A stretch of DNA of 64,000 nt from Echinicola vietnamensis DSM 17526. Lineage in GTDB: Bacteria; Bacteroidota; Bacteroidia; Cytophagales; Cyclobacteriaceae. The DNA lies in assembly GCF_000325705.1 (NCBI RefSeq), contig NC_019904.1:1-64000 (forward strand), given 5' to 3'. A model generated the notes under the pieces. That model was not told the DNA's origin. It made no database searches and was given only the letters and a program-made list of their open reading frames with translations. Made by a program: the position numbers and the translations under genes. Below, piece by piece: positions 45,591 through 55,155 of this stretch. The stretch's first letter is position 1, and each line of letters opens with the position of its first letter.

Positions 45591-46298
45591 ATGAAGAAGT
45601 TAGATTTCGAAGATCTTATGCTGTTTCAAAATGATGACTATATTGTCATCAACAAGCCTCCATACTTATCGACCTTAGACGATAGGCATGAAAGACAAAA
45701 CATCCTTGACTTGGCCAGGGACTACATTCCAGATGCCCAAATGTGTCACCGACTGGACAAGGAAACTTCAGGATGTTTGGTTATTGCAAAGAATCCGGAT
45801 GCATACCGTAATATTGCGATCCAATTTGAACACAGAAAAGTCGAAAAAATCTATCACGCCGTGGCGGAAGGGATCCATGACTACGACCAGAAACTCGTAG
45901 ACCGAAACTTGGTCGCGACCAATCAAGGGATCGCCAAGATCAGTCTCAAAGGAAAACCGGCCACCACCTACTTCACCACACTGAAAACCTATGCCATGCA
46001 CTCCTTGATTGAGTGCAAGCCGGTTTCAGGCAGGCTTCATCAGATCCGGGTTCACCTGGCGTACTTGGGAGCCCCTATCTGTGGTGACGAGATGTACGGC
46101 GGCAAGCCACTATACCTTTCATCACTTAAAAGAAAGTTCAACCTGAAGAAGGGAACAGAAGAACTTCCGATTATGCAACGTGTTTCGCTGCATGCTTATT
46201 CCATCTCCTTTGAAGGCATGGACGGCAACCTGATTGAGGTTACCGCCCCTTACCCAAAGGATTTTGCAGTATTGGTCAAACAGCTGGAAAAGAAGTAA
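45591..46298 (+). CDS. RluA-family pseudouridine synthase
   Basis: A 235-residue RNA pseudouridine synthase. The catalytic Asp lies in CHRLDKETSGCLVIAKN (about 46-62), followed by KIYHAVAEG, SGRLHQIRVHLAYLG and CGDEMYGG, all standard for RluA/C/D. There is no N-terminal S4 domain, so it is the short form. Which rRNA or tRNA uridine it modifies cannot be told. Confidence 0.92.
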   Translation: MKKLDFEDLMLFQNDDYIVINKPPYLSTLDDRHERQNILDLARDYIPDAQMCHRLDKETSGCLVIAKNPDAYRNIAIQFEHRKVEKIYHAVAEGIHDYDQKLVDRNLVATNQGIAKISLKGKPATTYFTTLKTYAMHSLIECKPVSGRLHQIRVHLAYLGAPICGDEMYGGKPLYLSSLKRKFNLKKGTEELPIMQRVSLHAYSISFEGMDGNLIEVTAPYPKDFAVLVKQLEKK

Positions 46299-46412
46299 CC
46301 TACTTGGTCACTCCTATCCTTGGCCATACTTTACAGATGAGGCGACTTCACGGGAAAAAGGATCGAAAAAATCGCTATCCTCGTGAAAATTAGGCAGTAA
46401 ACACAAAGATAT

Positions 46413-46444
46413 TTTGCATATAACCGGAATTCCTTCTATCTTTG
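46413..46444 (+). promoter_or_regulatory. Promoter of the rplM-rpsI-rpsB operon
   Basis: TTTG at 46413-46416 and TATCTTTG at 46437-46444, 20 bases apart: a good match to the Bacteroidota consensus. The rplM start codon is about 56 bases downstream. Confidence 0.7.
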
Positions 46445-46500
46445 TGTCCCTTTTTGAGGGCGAAATGTAATTAACAAGCTAATAATTAAACATTTACACA

Positions 46501-46944
46501 GTGGATACTTTAAGCTATAAAACCGTATCAGCAAACAGTGCTACCGTACAAAAAGACTGGGTGATAGTGGATGCCTCAGCGATGGTACTTGGTAGATTTG
46601 CAAGTGAGGTAGCGAAAATCTTAAGAGGAAAAAACAAGCCTAGCTTTACTCCTCACGTAGACTGCGGTGACAATGTCATTGTCATCAACGCAGACAAAAT
46701 CCGATTGACTGGTAAGAAGTGGGACGATAAAGTTTATGTACGTCACACAGGCTACCCAGGTGGTCAAAGAATCTCTACCCCAAGGATCCTAAAAAGCAAG
46801 TCTTCTGCAATCCTTGTAGAGAAAGCTGTAAGAGGAATGCTTCCTAAAAACAGATTGGGAAGAAAACTGTACACAAACCTTTATGTATATGAAGGTGCAG
46901 AGCATCCTCATGAAGCGCAACAACCAAAAGTAGTTAAACTTTAA
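46501..46944 (+). CDS. rplM: 50S ribosomal protein L13
   Basis: L13 is an early-assembling large-subunit protein. The 147-residue product has WVIVDASAMVLGRFASEVAK, CGDNVIVINADKI, TGKKWDDKVYVRHTGYPGG and AVRGMLPKN. It starts with GTG. It is followed after 12 bases by rpsI and then rpsB, the usual Bacteroidota order. Confidence 0.97.
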   Translation: MDTLSYKTVSANSATVQKDWVIVDASAMVLGRFASEVAKILRGKNKPSFTPHVDCGDNVIVINADKIRLTGKKWDDKVYVRHTGYPGGQRISTPRILKSKSSAILVEKAVRGMLPKNRLGRKLYTNLYVYEGAEHPHEAQQPKVVKL

Positions 46945-46956
46945 TCTGATCATTCC

Positions 46957-47343
46957 ATGGAAGTTATCAATACAATCGGAAGAAGAAAGACATCTGTAGC
47001 GAGGATTTATATGAAGCCTGGCAAAGGTGAAATCATCGTTAACAACAGAAGCATTGAAGCTTATTTTCCTTTTGACCTTCACCAGATCGTCGTAAGACAG
47101 CCGCTTGCCCTCGTAAATGAGGCGGAAGGATTCGACATCAAGATCACTGTAGACGGTGGTGGGATCAAAGGACAGGCAGAAGCCGCCAGAATGGCCATTG
47201 CCCGTGCCCTATGCGAAGTCAATGAGGAACACAGAAGCCCATTGAAGAAAGAAGGATTCCTTACCAGAGACCCAAGGATGGTTGAACGTAAGAAACCAGG
47301 ACGCAGAAAAGCAAGAAGAAGATTCCAGTTCTCCAAACGTTAA
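46957..47343 (+). CDS. rpsI: 30S ribosomal protein S9
   Basis: S9 lies in the 30S head, and its C-terminal tail touches P-site tRNA. The 128-residue protein begins with [20 protein letters not shown] and ends with the basic tail [17 protein letters not shown] (final KR contacts tRNA). Normal length. 42 bases before rpsB. Confidence 0.97.
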   Translation: MEVINTIGRRKTSVARIYMKPGKGEIIVNNRSIEAYFPFDLHQIVVRQPLALVNEAEGFDIKITVDGGGIKGQAEAARMAIARALCEVNEEHRSPLKKEGFLTRDPRMVERKKPGRRKARRRFQFSKR

Positions 47344-47385
47344 TCTGGAAATTACACAGGTACTTTATAAAACATACATATTTAA

Positions 47386-48147
47386 ATGGCTAAAATCGAA
47401 TATAAAGACTTACTGGATGCTGGTGTTCACTTTGGACACTTAACAAGAAAGTGGGATCCAAGAATGGCGCCGTATATCTTCATGGAGAAGAACGGTATCC
47501 ATATCATTGATCTGAACAAAACGCTCGTGTGCCTTGATGAAGCATCCAACGCACTCAAGCAAATCGTACGCTCCGGCAAAAAAGTGATGTTCGTGGCGAC
47601 CAAAAAGCAAGCCAAGGACTTGGTAGCTGAAGAAGCAGCAAGACTTAAAATGCCTTACGTTACGGAAAGATGGTTAGGTGGTATGATGACCAACTTCGCC
47701 ACTATCCGTAAGTCATTAAAGAAAATGTCCTCCATCGACAAGATGATGAAGGAAGAGTCTTACACTGTCCTTGCGAAAAAGGAACGTCTGATGATCACCA
47801 GACAGCGTGAGAAACTGGAAAACGTATTGGGCGGCATTTCTGACCTGACCCGTCTTCCTGCAGCGCTTTTTGTGGTGGACATCAAAAGAGAACACATCGC
47901 AATTGCCGAAGCCAAAAAGCTTGGTATCCCTGTATTCGCCTTGGTAGATACTAACTCCAATCCAGGAGAAGCGGATTTCCCAATCCCTGCCAATGACGAC
48001 GCATTCAAATCCATTTCATTATTGGTAAAAGCGGTCGGTGCTGCTATCGAAGAAGGACTTTCTGAGAGAAAGAAAGACAAAGAAGAGGCAAAACTGTCTG
48101 AAGAGGAAGAAGCAAAAAAAGCTGCTGACGCCGAAACCAAAGAATAA
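47386..48147 (+). CDS. rpsB: 30S ribosomal protein S2
   Basis: S2 binds the back of the 30S head and helps recruit S1. The 253-residue protein contains [53 protein letters not shown] and [20 protein letters not shown]. The C-terminus is acidic and lysine-rich ([14 protein letters not shown]). It is the last gene of the rplM unit and has its own terminator, so tsf is probably not in the same transcript. Confidence 0.97.
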   Translation: MAKIEYKDLLDAGVHFGHLTRKWDPRMAPYIFMEKNGIHIIDLNKTLVCLDEASNALKQIVRSGKKVMFVATKKQAKDLVAEEAARLKMPYVTERWLGGMMTNFATIRKSLKKMSSIDKMMKEESYTVLAKKERLMITRQREKLENVLGGISDLTRLPAALFVVDIKREHIAIAEAKKLGIPVFALVDTNSNPGEADFPIPANDDAFKSISLLVKAVGAAIEEGLSERKKDKEEAKLSEEEEAKKAADAETKE

Positions 48148-48171
48148 TCCACTATGATTTAATGATAACAG

Positions 48172-48212
48172 AAAATTGAACATACGGTAAAGTACCTATG
48201 TTCAATTTTTTT
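48172..48212 (+). terminator. Terminator between rpsB and tsf
   Basis: A 13-bp perfect stem (AAAATTGAACATA/TATGTTCAATTTT) with a 12-base loop is followed by T residues. It implies a separate promoter for tsf or partial readthrough. Confidence 0.82.
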
Positions 48213-48303
48213 GTTATTGCCAATTCGTTTGGGAGCCCGCTAAGGGATCAAAAACGTTCATTTTATATTTAAAAGTCATCATCACTATTAAAAATATCAA
48301 ACA

Positions 48304-49134
48304 ATGGCTATTACTGCACAAGATGTAAACAAACTAAGACAAATGACTGGTGCCGGTATGATGGACTGTAAAAAAGCCCTTACCGAAGCTGAAGGAGATT
48401 TTGATAAAGCGGTTGATATCTTACGAAAAAAAGGACAAAAGGTATCTGCTTCCAGAGCTGACCGTGAAACTAAAGAAGGTGTAGTAGTTACTAGTGTAAG
48501 TGCCGACAAATCAGAAGGAGTGCTATTGACACTTACGTGTGAAACTGACTTTGTGGCCAAAAACGAGGAATTTGTAAGTTTTGCCAACGCCATCCTTGAA
48601 CTGGCTGTAGAAAAAAGTGCTTCTACCAAAGATGAGATCCTTGCCCTTCCTTTCGAAAACATCACGGTAGGTGAGAAAATCATCGAAATGACCGGTAAGA
48701 TCGGTGAGAAAATCGAAATCAGTGACTACGTGGTGGTAAAAGGCGAAGCAGTAGTACCTTATATCCACTCTAACGGCAAACTAGGTGTATTGGTAGCACT
48801 GAAAAACGTAAATGGCGCTGACGTGGAAGAAGCTGGCAAAGACGTAGCCATGCAAATCGCCGCCATGAACCCTGTAGCCGTAGATAAAGACGGTGTGGAT
48901 TCAGCAGTAGTAGAAAGAGAAATTGCCGTAGGTAAAGAGCAAGCTCAAGCAGAAGGCAAGCCTGAAGCAATGATCGAAAAAATTGCTATGGGTAAACTGA
49001 ACAAGTTCTACAAAGAAAACACCTTGCTTAGCCAGTCTTTTGTAAAAGACAGCAGCAAATCCGTTTCCCAGTACTTGGACGGCGTAACCAAAGGCCTAAC
49101 AGTAGTAGACTTCAAAAGAGTAGCTATCGGATAG
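48304..49134 (+). CDS. tsf: Elongation factor Ts
   Basis: EF-Ts is the nucleotide exchange factor of EF-Tu. The 276-residue protein opens with the UBA domain VNKLRQMTGAGMMDCKKALT and then has the core motif CETDFVAKNEEFV (the TDFV contact to EF-Tu). It ends with FYKENTLLSQSFVKDSSKSV. Normal length. It has a 157-base gap from rpsB with a terminator in it; a TATATTTA at 48264-48271 is a weak -7 candidate. Confidence 0.97.
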   Translation: MAITAQDVNKLRQMTGAGMMDCKKALTEAEGDFDKAVDILRKKGQKVSASRADRETKEGVVVTSVSADKSEGVLLTLTCETDFVAKNEEFVSFANAILELAVEKSASTKDEILALPFENITVGEKIIEMTGKIGEKIEISDYVVVKGEAVVPYIHSNGKLGVLVALKNVNGADVEEAGKDVAMQIAAMNPVAVDKDGVDSAVVEREIAVGKEQAQAEGKPEAMIEKIAMGKLNKFYKENTLLSQSFVKDSSKSVSQYLDGVTKGLTVVDFKRVAIG

Positions 49135-49162
49135 TTTACTTCTGAAAACCATATAAAAATGA

Positions 49163-49193
49163 AAACCGCAGGTCGAATGGCTTGCGGTTTTTG
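49163..49193 (+). terminator. Terminator of tsf
   Basis: An 8-bp stem (AAACCGCA/TGCGGTTT) with a 12-base loop followed by T residues. Confidence 0.78.
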
Positions 49194-49208
49194 TATTCCA
49201 GTATCCAA

Positions 49209-50507
49209 CTACTTGGTATTCTCACTCATCAACTCCTCAATTTCTTCTGCTTCTATAGGAATATTTTTCATCAAATCCGTATTTCCTTTCTCCCCGATCA
49301 CATAGTTATTTTCCAGCCTGATGCCAATGGCCTCCTCGCGAATATAAATCCCCGGCTCAATGGTAAAGACCATGCCCGGCTTTACCGGTTCGTAAGCCGA
49401 TCCCACATCGTGGACATCGAGTCCCAGCGGATGAGAGGTACCATGCATAAAGTATTTGCGGTAAAGGGGCTTTGTCGGATCCTGCTTGCTCACCTCATGC
49501 CTGTCCAGCACGCTCAGGCCGATCAGCTCCCCTTCGATTAGTGTCCCTATTTCTTTCTGGTATTCCTGTAGTTTTACTCCTGGCCTGAGCATCTTTTCTG
49601 CTTCGCTCATTACACGCAAGACCGCATCATACACGTCCCGCTGGCGGGAAGTGTAGCGGCCATTTACCGGAATGGTCCTGGTCATGTCCGCGTTATAATT
49701 TCCATATTCTGCACCTACATCCATCAAAATCAAATCGCCGGATTGACAAACCTGGTCATTTTCCAGGTAATGCAACACGCAGGAATTGGCACCTGATCCG
49801 ACTATGGGCTCATAGCCAAACCCCCTGCTGCCATTCCGCACAAATTCATGCAGGTATTCCGCTTCGATCTCATATTCCTTCACCCCAGGCTTCACAAAGT
49901 CCAACACCCTCCTAAATCCCTTTTCTGTAATATCACAGGCCCTTTGTAGCTGCTCGACTTCATCCGGAGCCTTGATCGCTCTGAGCCCTCCCATCAGTGG
50001 CGCCAATCGCTCGTAGCGGTGCAGGGGATAACCTGCTTTGAGCTTTTTAGTAAATCGGGCATCCCTGGTCTCCACTTCATTGGCAGCTCCACGGTGTTCA
50101 TTCGTATTGAGGTAAATATGCTCTACATGGCTCAGGATGCTGTGCAAAACTTGATCAAACTCAGAGGTCCACCGCACTGTTTTCACCCCTGATAAAGCAG
50201 CCGCTTCCTGCTGTGTCAGTTTGTTACCCTCCCAGACGGCAATTTGGGCATTGGTTTCCCGGACAAACAACAGCTCTTGCATGGTCTCGTTGGGAAAATC
50301 TGGACAAATCAATAGTATGGTCTCTTCCTGATCGATCCCACTGAGGTAAAACAAGTCATTGTTTTGCCTGAATTTCATGGTCCCATCAGCATTGGTAGGC
50401 ATCAAGTCATTGGAATTCAGGATGGCCACGGAATTTGGTTTCAGCATCTTGGCCAGTCTGGCCCGATTGGCCTTATAAAATGTATTGTTCAGTGGTTGGT
50501 ACCGCAT
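49209..50507 (-). CDS. Xaa-Pro aminopeptidase (M24B)
   Basis: A cytoplasmic metallopeptidase removing N-terminal residues that precede proline. The 432-residue protein has an N-terminal AMP_N creatinase-like domain (about 5-140) and the pita-bread catalytic domain. The metal ligands are visible: Asp pair in LMDVGAEYGNYNADMTRTI, His in HGTSHPLGLDVHD, Glu in FTIEPGIYI and Glu in GIRLENNYV. PepP-like. Single gene between two unrelated units. Confidence 0.93.
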   Translation of the reverse strand: MRYQPLNNTFYKANRARLAKMLKPNSVAILNSNDLMPTNADGTMKFRQNNDLFYLSGIDQEETILLICPDFPNETMQELLFVRETNAQIAVWEGNKLTQQEAAALSGVKTVRWTSEFDQVLHSILSHVEHIYLNTNEHRGAANEVETRDARFTKKLKAGYPLHRYERLAPLMGGLRAIKAPDEVEQLQRACDITEKGFRRVLDFVKPGVKEYEIEAEYLHEFVRNGSRGFGYEPIVGSGANSCVLHYLENDQVCQSGDLILMDVGAEYGNYNADMTRTIPVNGRYTSRQRDVYDAVLRVMSEAEKMLRPGVKLQEYQKEIGTLIEGELIGLSVLDRHEVSKQDPTKPLYRKYFMHGTSHPLGLDVHDVGSAYEPVKPGMVFTIEPGIYIREEAIGIRLENNYVIGEKGNTDLMKNIPIEAEEIEELMSENTK

Positions 50508-50594
50508 TGTCCTTATGTTTTCTGAATCGATTTATTTATTTCTCGCCAAAAGAACCCTTCATGAAGGATATCCAGCTCCCCGTACAAGATCCTA

Positions 50595-51434
50595 TCATTT
50601 GTTCTTCACTAACCCCTGTTTACATACGAACTTTTTGGCTGCCATATTATCCTGCATGATCCGCAGGTTTTCTTCCTGATCCGTCCAGCTCTCCTTATGG
50701 TACAAGTGGTATTGGACCGCCAAGTTCCGAACGGACCCCAACTGATAGCCGATTCCTTTAAATCGCCAAAGCAAATCAGCATCCTCCCCAACTGCCGGAC
50801 GGGTATACGCCTCATCGAACCCATTGATCGCGTAAATGGCTTCTTTGTGAAAGGACATGTTACAGCCCTTCAAGTGCCTCATCTTCCGTGTCCCCATCAC
50901 ACGTCCCACCAGACCATTTGGCGAGATAAAAAAACCTTCTTCCACAAACTCCCCTCCTCTTTCTTTGATCTTCTTAAAGTGTTTTCTCAGGTAAGCGTTC
51001 ATTTCCGTTGGATTTACGGTACCTTCCAGTAAGAGCTGGGACGTCTCTGGGTCTAGCTTGATCCGCTTTCCAGCCAGGATAGTATCCGGCTTGGCCTTCT
51101 GGATGTGAAACTCCATAAACCGAGGGTGCAGCACACAATCCCCATCGATAAAAACCAACCAATCGGTATTGGCCGCTCTGATCGCTTCGTTGAGTGCCTG
51201 GTTTTTTTGCCAGCCTTTATCTTCTCTGCTCAAGTGCTGAACAGGATGACTAAAGGAATACCCTTGGACAAAATCCCTCATCTCATCCGCATTGCCGTCT
51301 TCAGAGATAATCACCTCAAACCGATTGTCTGTTTGCCCGGCCAGGGAATCCAAGACAGCCTTAAGGAAAGTCGTATTTTTATAAACCGATATAATTAAAG
51401 TAGCTTTTAATTCGTCTTTAATGGTATGCATCAT
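50595..51434 (-). CDS. Family 2 glycosyltransferase
   Basis: A 279-residue GT-A fold glycosyltransferase: LIISVYKNTTFLKAVLDSL, the nucleotide-binding SEDGNADEM, and the DxD-type motif WLVFIDGDCVLHPRFME (about 92-108). The C-terminal acceptor domain has GCNMSFHKEAIYAINGFDE and GEDADLLWRFKG (galactosyltransferase-like C-terminal motif). No membrane segments, so it acts at the cytoplasmic face. Donor and acceptor are unknown. Two adjacent ATG codons could start it. Confidence 0.9.
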   Translation of the reverse strand: MMHTIKDELKATLIISVYKNTTFLKAVLDSLAGQTDNRFEVIISEDGNADEMRDFVQGYSFSHPVQHLSREDKGWQKNQALNEAIRAANTDWLVFIDGDCVLHPRFMEFHIQKAKPDTILAGKRIKLDPETSQLLLEGTVNPTEMNAYLRKHFKKIKERGGEFVEEGFFISPNGLVGRVMGTRKMRHLKGCNMSFHKEAIYAINGFDEAYTRPAVGEDADLLWRFKGIGYQLGSVRNLAVQYHLYHKESWTDQEENLRIMQDNMAAKKFVCKQGLVKNK

Positions 51435-51530
51435 GTTCGTTTGAAAAGTAAGAAATGGTCGAGACCACTTTTTTCTGACTTAAAATTAACATATTAAAGA
51501 CCGTGAAAAAAATATCCTGAATAAGTACAT

Positions 51531-51538
51531 TATTTTTG
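51531..51538 (+). promoter_or_regulatory. -7 element of the M16 peptidase gene
   Basis: TATTTTTG matches the consensus, and the start codon is 28 bases downstream. No clear TTTG lies at the usual distance upstream. Confidence 0.45.
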
Positions 51539-51566
51539 TAATTTCAAGTTTGAAAGTAAACCATAC

Positions 51567-52796
51567 ATGTCATATAATATCAAAGCGTTACCAAATGGTA
51601 TCCGCATCGTCCATCAAGAGGTGACACACACCAGACTGGTCCATTGCGGGTTTATTCTGGATATCGGCAGCAGGGATGAGACAAAAGAGCAGGCCGGACT
51701 GGCACATTTCTGGGAACACATGGCCTTCAAAGGCACCCAGAAGCGAAAGTCCTTTCACATCCTGAACAGATTGGAATCCGTAGGCGGGGAATTGAATGCC
51801 TACACTACCAAGGAAAAAATATGCTTTTATTCCTCCATCTTAAAGGAACATTTTAACAAGGCAGCTGAATTGCTTTATGACATTACTTTTCATAGCACCT
51901 TCCCCGTAAAGCAGATCGAAAAAGAACGTCAGGTAATCCTGGAGGAGATGGCGATGTACCGTGATTCTCCTGACGATGCCATCCAAGACGAGTTTGATGA
52001 AGTGGTTTTCCAAAACCATTCGCTGGGCAGAAATATCCTTGGTACGGAAGATACTGTCGGTAGCTTCACGCAAAATGACTTCTTTGATTTCATATCCACC
52101 CGTATGGACACCTCTAAGATCGTCTTTTCGGTGGTGGGGAACATCTCCTTCAAAAAAGTCCTTCGGCAGCTGGAACCCAAGCTAAATCAAATTCCCTCGA
52201 AAAAGAGTCTTTATCAGAGAAGTGATTTCAGGCACTATCAACCAAAAACCGAAACCATTTACAAGGAAATCAGTCAAGCCCACTGTGCCATCGGAAAGCC
52301 TGCGTATTCATTGTACCATCCTGACCGCTATAAGCTTTACCTGCTGAACAACATCTTGGGAGGCCCCAGCATGAATTCACGCCTAAACCTTGCCTTAAGG
52401 GAAAAATATGGATACGTTTATAGCGTAGAATCTGCCTATCAAGTGTACAAAGACACCGGTTTTATAGGTATATTTTATGGTACAGAGGAAAAAACCTTTA
52501 AAAAAGCCCAAAAACTGGTATTGCGTGAGCTCAAACGGTTACGGGAAAAGAAACTGGGAACGATGCAGCTGCATATGGCCAAGGAACAGGCTATTGGACA
52601 AATGGCCATGGCCGAGGAAAACCACGCCGCGCTCATGTTGGTATTTGGCAAGAGCTTGCTCGACAAAGGCCGAATCGATTCCCTGGACCATATCTTCAGC
52701 CTGATCAGAAACACCACCTCCGAAGAGCTTCAACACATAGCCAATGAGATGTTCCGAGAGGATGAACTTAGTTTTCTCACTTATTTACCCCACTAA
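51567..52796 (+). CDS. M16 family zinc metallopeptidase
   Basis: A 409-residue M16 protease. The inverted zinc motif HFWEHMAFKGT (HxxEH, about 48-52) and the distal Glu in QVILEEMAMYRDSPDD are present, so it is the catalytically active type. The C-terminal M16_C domain has LNNILGGPSMNSRLNLALREK (core GGPSMNSRLN) and the YSVESAY stretch. No signal peptide, so it is predicted cytoplasmic. It is 3 bases before the O-methyltransferase gene. Confidence 0.93.
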   Translation: MSYNIKALPNGIRIVHQEVTHTRLVHCGFILDIGSRDETKEQAGLAHFWEHMAFKGTQKRKSFHILNRLESVGGELNAYTTKEKICFYSSILKEHFNKAAELLYDITFHSTFPVKQIEKERQVILEEMAMYRDSPDDAIQDEFDEVVFQNHSLGRNILGTEDTVGSFTQNDFFDFISTRMDTSKIVFSVVGNISFKKVLRQLEPKLNQIPSKKSLYQRSDFRHYQPKTETIYKEISQAHCAIGKPAYSLYHPDRYKLYLLNNILGGPSMNSRLNLALREKYGYVYSVESAYQVYKDTGFIGIFYGTEEKTFKKAQKLVLRELKRLREKKLGTMQLHMAKEQAIGQMAMAEENHAALMLVFGKSLLDKGRIDSLDHIFSLIRNTTSEELQHIANEMFREDELSFLTYLPH

Positions 52797-52799
52797 AAA

Positions 52800-53444
52800 A
52801 TGGAATTCATTAGCGAGGACCTATTACAATACTGCCAGGATCACACAACCGAAGAAGACGATCTTCTACAGCGGATTTCCCGTGATACCCATGCCAAGGT
52901 ACTGATGCCAAGGATGCTTTCCGGGCACCTGCAAGGAAAGACCTTGGAGTTATTCACCAAAATGCAACGTCCCAAAACCATCCTCGAAATAGGAACCTAC
53001 ACCGGTTATTCTGCCATTTGTATGGCAAGGGGCCTGGACAAGGACGGAAAGATCATTACGATCGATAAAAATGACGAACTAGAAGAAATGGTAAGGGAGT
53101 ATTTTGCTGCTTCAGGACTGGACGACCAGATCCAATATATCCTGGGAAATGCCATGGAGCTCATCCCTGGACTCAACGAGACCTTTGACATGGTCTTTAT
53201 CGATGCGGACAAAAGAAACTACTCCAATTACTATCACATGATCATCGATAAAGTCAATCCGGGAGGATTGATCCTCGCAGACAATGTACTGTGGTCAGGA
53301 AAGGTCGTCGATGACCACCAAGGCAAAGCGGACAAATCCACTCAGGCCATTCTGGACTTCAATAAAATGGTTCAGGAAGATGACCGTGTGGAAAATGTGC
53401 TATTCCCCATCAGGGATGGCATCATGATGGCCAGAAAGCGGTAG
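52800..53444 (+). CDS. SAM-dependent O-methyltransferase (class I, family 3)
   Basis: A 214-residue methyltransferase of the catechol-O-methyltransferase-like family. Motif I LEIGTYTGYSAICMARGL binds SAM, followed by ITIDKNDE, MVFIDADKRNY (metal-binding Asp) and GLILADNVLWSGKV. Its substrate is unknown. It follows the peptidase gene by 3 bases and is probably cotranscribed with it. Confidence 0.93.
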   Translation: MEFISEDLLQYCQDHTTEEDDLLQRISRDTHAKVLMPRMLSGHLQGKTLELFTKMQRPKTILEIGTYTGYSAICMARGLDKDGKIITIDKNDELEEMVREYFAASGLDDQIQYILGNAMELIPGLNETFDMVFIDADKRNYSNYYHMIIDKVNPGGLILADNVLWSGKVVDDHQGKADKSTQAILDFNKMVQEDDRVENVLFPIRDGIMMARKR

Positions 53445-53530
53445 ATTTTCCAACACCACTTCTATAGTAAAACCAGTTTTCAAATCGTTTAAATTAAATC
53501 AGGTAATCAAATACTTCGTAATCTATTGGC

Positions 53531-55102
53531 ATGCTTCATCGACCGACCAAAACTATTTATATTGGACTGATCTTTTTCATTTTTGCCGCGATAAACCTCG
53601 CCTATGCCCAGGCCCCACGGGTTCCCCAGACCATCCGTTTTGCCGACATGACCCTCCATCTCAACAGTCAGGCCCAACGTGATATCCAGCTGGATGTGGA
53701 CGCCCTTCATCGTAACCCAAGTTACTTCAAAACGAAAATGGAAAGGGTCGACTTGTATATGCCGATCATCGAAAGTGTTTTGCGCGAACAGGGTGTTCCA
53801 GACGACATTAAGTATTTGGTCATTCAAGAAAGTGGGCTGATCCCAGATGCCGTTTCCACCTCCAATGCGGTGGGCTTTTGGCAATTTAAAAAAGGAACCG
53901 CTCATGAAGTGTTTTTACAGGTCGATCATCATATTGACGAACGAAAAAACATCGTCGCTTCGACCAAAGGGGCAGCCCTATACCTGAAGAAAAACAACAG
54001 CAAATTTGACAACTGGGTGTGTGCCATGGTGGCTTACCAAATGGGCCTGGGAGGTGCCCAAAATTATTTTGGCTCCCAATACAATGGGGATAAAACCATG
54101 AAGATTACGCGAAACACCCATTGGTACTTTAAAAAATTCTTGGCGCACAAAATTGCTTTTGAAGGCCAACTGGGAAAATTCATCAACAACCAACATTTGG
54201 AAGTGATCGAGGTACAAGGCCCTACCACGCTTGGACAACTGGCCAAAAACCTAAAGGTCAGTGAATCACATCTAGAGGAATACAACAAATGGGTCAGCCG
54301 TAAGAAAATCCCCGGAGACAAAACCTATAGCCTCACGTACCTGGCAACAGGAACACCATCATACCGCCCTGTCCTGACCTCAAGCAATACATCTTCCCCT
54401 GTAAGCACTCCAAAAGCTGTTGGAACCAATCATGCCGGCTACCCCAAAATAAGCGGGACCCAATCCCAGCCTTTTGAGAAAAACCAAATCCGAATAAACG
54501 GCATAAAGGGAATCATCGCTGCGGTAACCACTACTTCCGATGATTTTTCCGAACGTATTGGGATCCGAGAAGGGAAATTCAGAAGGGTAAATGACCTATC
54601 CAAATCAGACCCCGTCGTCAAAGGCCAGTATTACTACACCAAAAGAAAAAAAGGAAAAGCAAAAACGCCTTATCATGTGGTCAGAAAAGGAGAAACCTTA
54701 TGGGGAATTTCTCAGGCCTATGGCATCCGGTTACATTCACTGAAGGCTAAAAACAGGTTATACAAAGACGAAGACCTCCGGGAAGGAATGGTCTTAAAAT
54801 TACAGAAGTATCTTAGGCGGAATGAAGCGTTCGAATATCGGCAAGTATCTCCGTCTCCTTCCAATAGGCAAACGAATACCGCTAAACCTTCGCCAACTCC
54901 TGCCGGAACCACTGACCCAATCCCTGCCCAAAAAGTGACGCCCGACAATCGTCAACTTACACATAAGGTCGCAAAAGGAGAAACGCTCTATGCCATTGCG
55001 CGCAAATATGGCGTCACCGTTTCCCAGATCCAACAATGGAACAACATCTCCAACCAATCGCTGATTCATGTGGGACAGGAGCTAATCATTCACCGAGATT
55101 GA
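53531..55102 (+). CDS. MltD-like lytic transglycosylase with LysM domains
   Basis: A 523-residue secreted cell-wall enzyme (signal peptide to about LAYAQ). The SLT goose-lysozyme domain (about 85-215) has the catalytic Glu in YLVIQESGLIPDAVSTSNAV, then GFWQFKKGTA and VAYQMGLGG. LysM domains bind glycan: one at about 378-425 (YHVVRKGETLWGISQAYGI) and one at the C-terminus (about 477-522, HKVAKGETLYAIARKYGV). A degenerate LysM-like segment lies near residue 225-270. A Ser/Pro/Thr-rich linker separates the last two. The membrane-bound murein transglycosylase D name describes this architecture. Confidence 0.93.
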   Translation: MLHRPTKTIYIGLIFFIFAAINLAYAQAPRVPQTIRFADMTLHLNSQAQRDIQLDVDALHRNPSYFKTKMERVDLYMPIIESVLREQGVPDDIKYLVIQESGLIPDAVSTSNAVGFWQFKKGTAHEVFLQVDHHIDERKNIVASTKGAALYLKKNNSKFDNWVCAMVAYQMGLGGAQNYFGSQYNGDKTMKITRNTHWYFKKFLAHKIAFEGQLGKFINNQHLEVIEVQGPTTLGQLAKNLKVSESHLEEYNKWVSRKKIPGDKTYSLTYLATGTPSYRPVLTSSNTSSPVSTPKAVGTNHAGYPKISGTQSQPFEKNQIRINGIKGIIAAVTTTSDDFSERIGIREGKFRRVNDLSKSDPVVKGQYYYTKRKKGKAKTPYHVVRKGETLWGISQAYGIRLHSLKAKNRLYKDEDLREGMVLKLQKYLRRNEAFEYRQVSPSPSNRQTNTAKPSPTPAGTTDPIPAQKVTPDNRQLTHKVAKGETLYAIARKYGVTVSQIQQWNNISNQSLIHVGQELIIHRD

Positions 55103-55130
55103 GGCAAGTCAAGAAAGTAATTTATATTTG
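55099..55130 (+). promoter_or_regulatory. Promoter of the DUF3078 gene
   Basis: TTG at 55099-55101 and TATATTTG at 55123-55130 are 21 bases apart, just at the end of the transglycosylase gene. The ATG at 55156 is about 25 bases downstream. This argues against longer upstream starts in the same frame. Confidence 0.6.
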
Positions 55131-55155
55131 TAGTCTATTCATTAAAATCCCAGGA

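Noticed and set aside
55036..55155. Longer N-terminus for the DUF3078 protein
   Set aside because: It would overlap the transglycosylase gene and hide a clear signal peptide; the promoter at 55099-55130 lies inside it.
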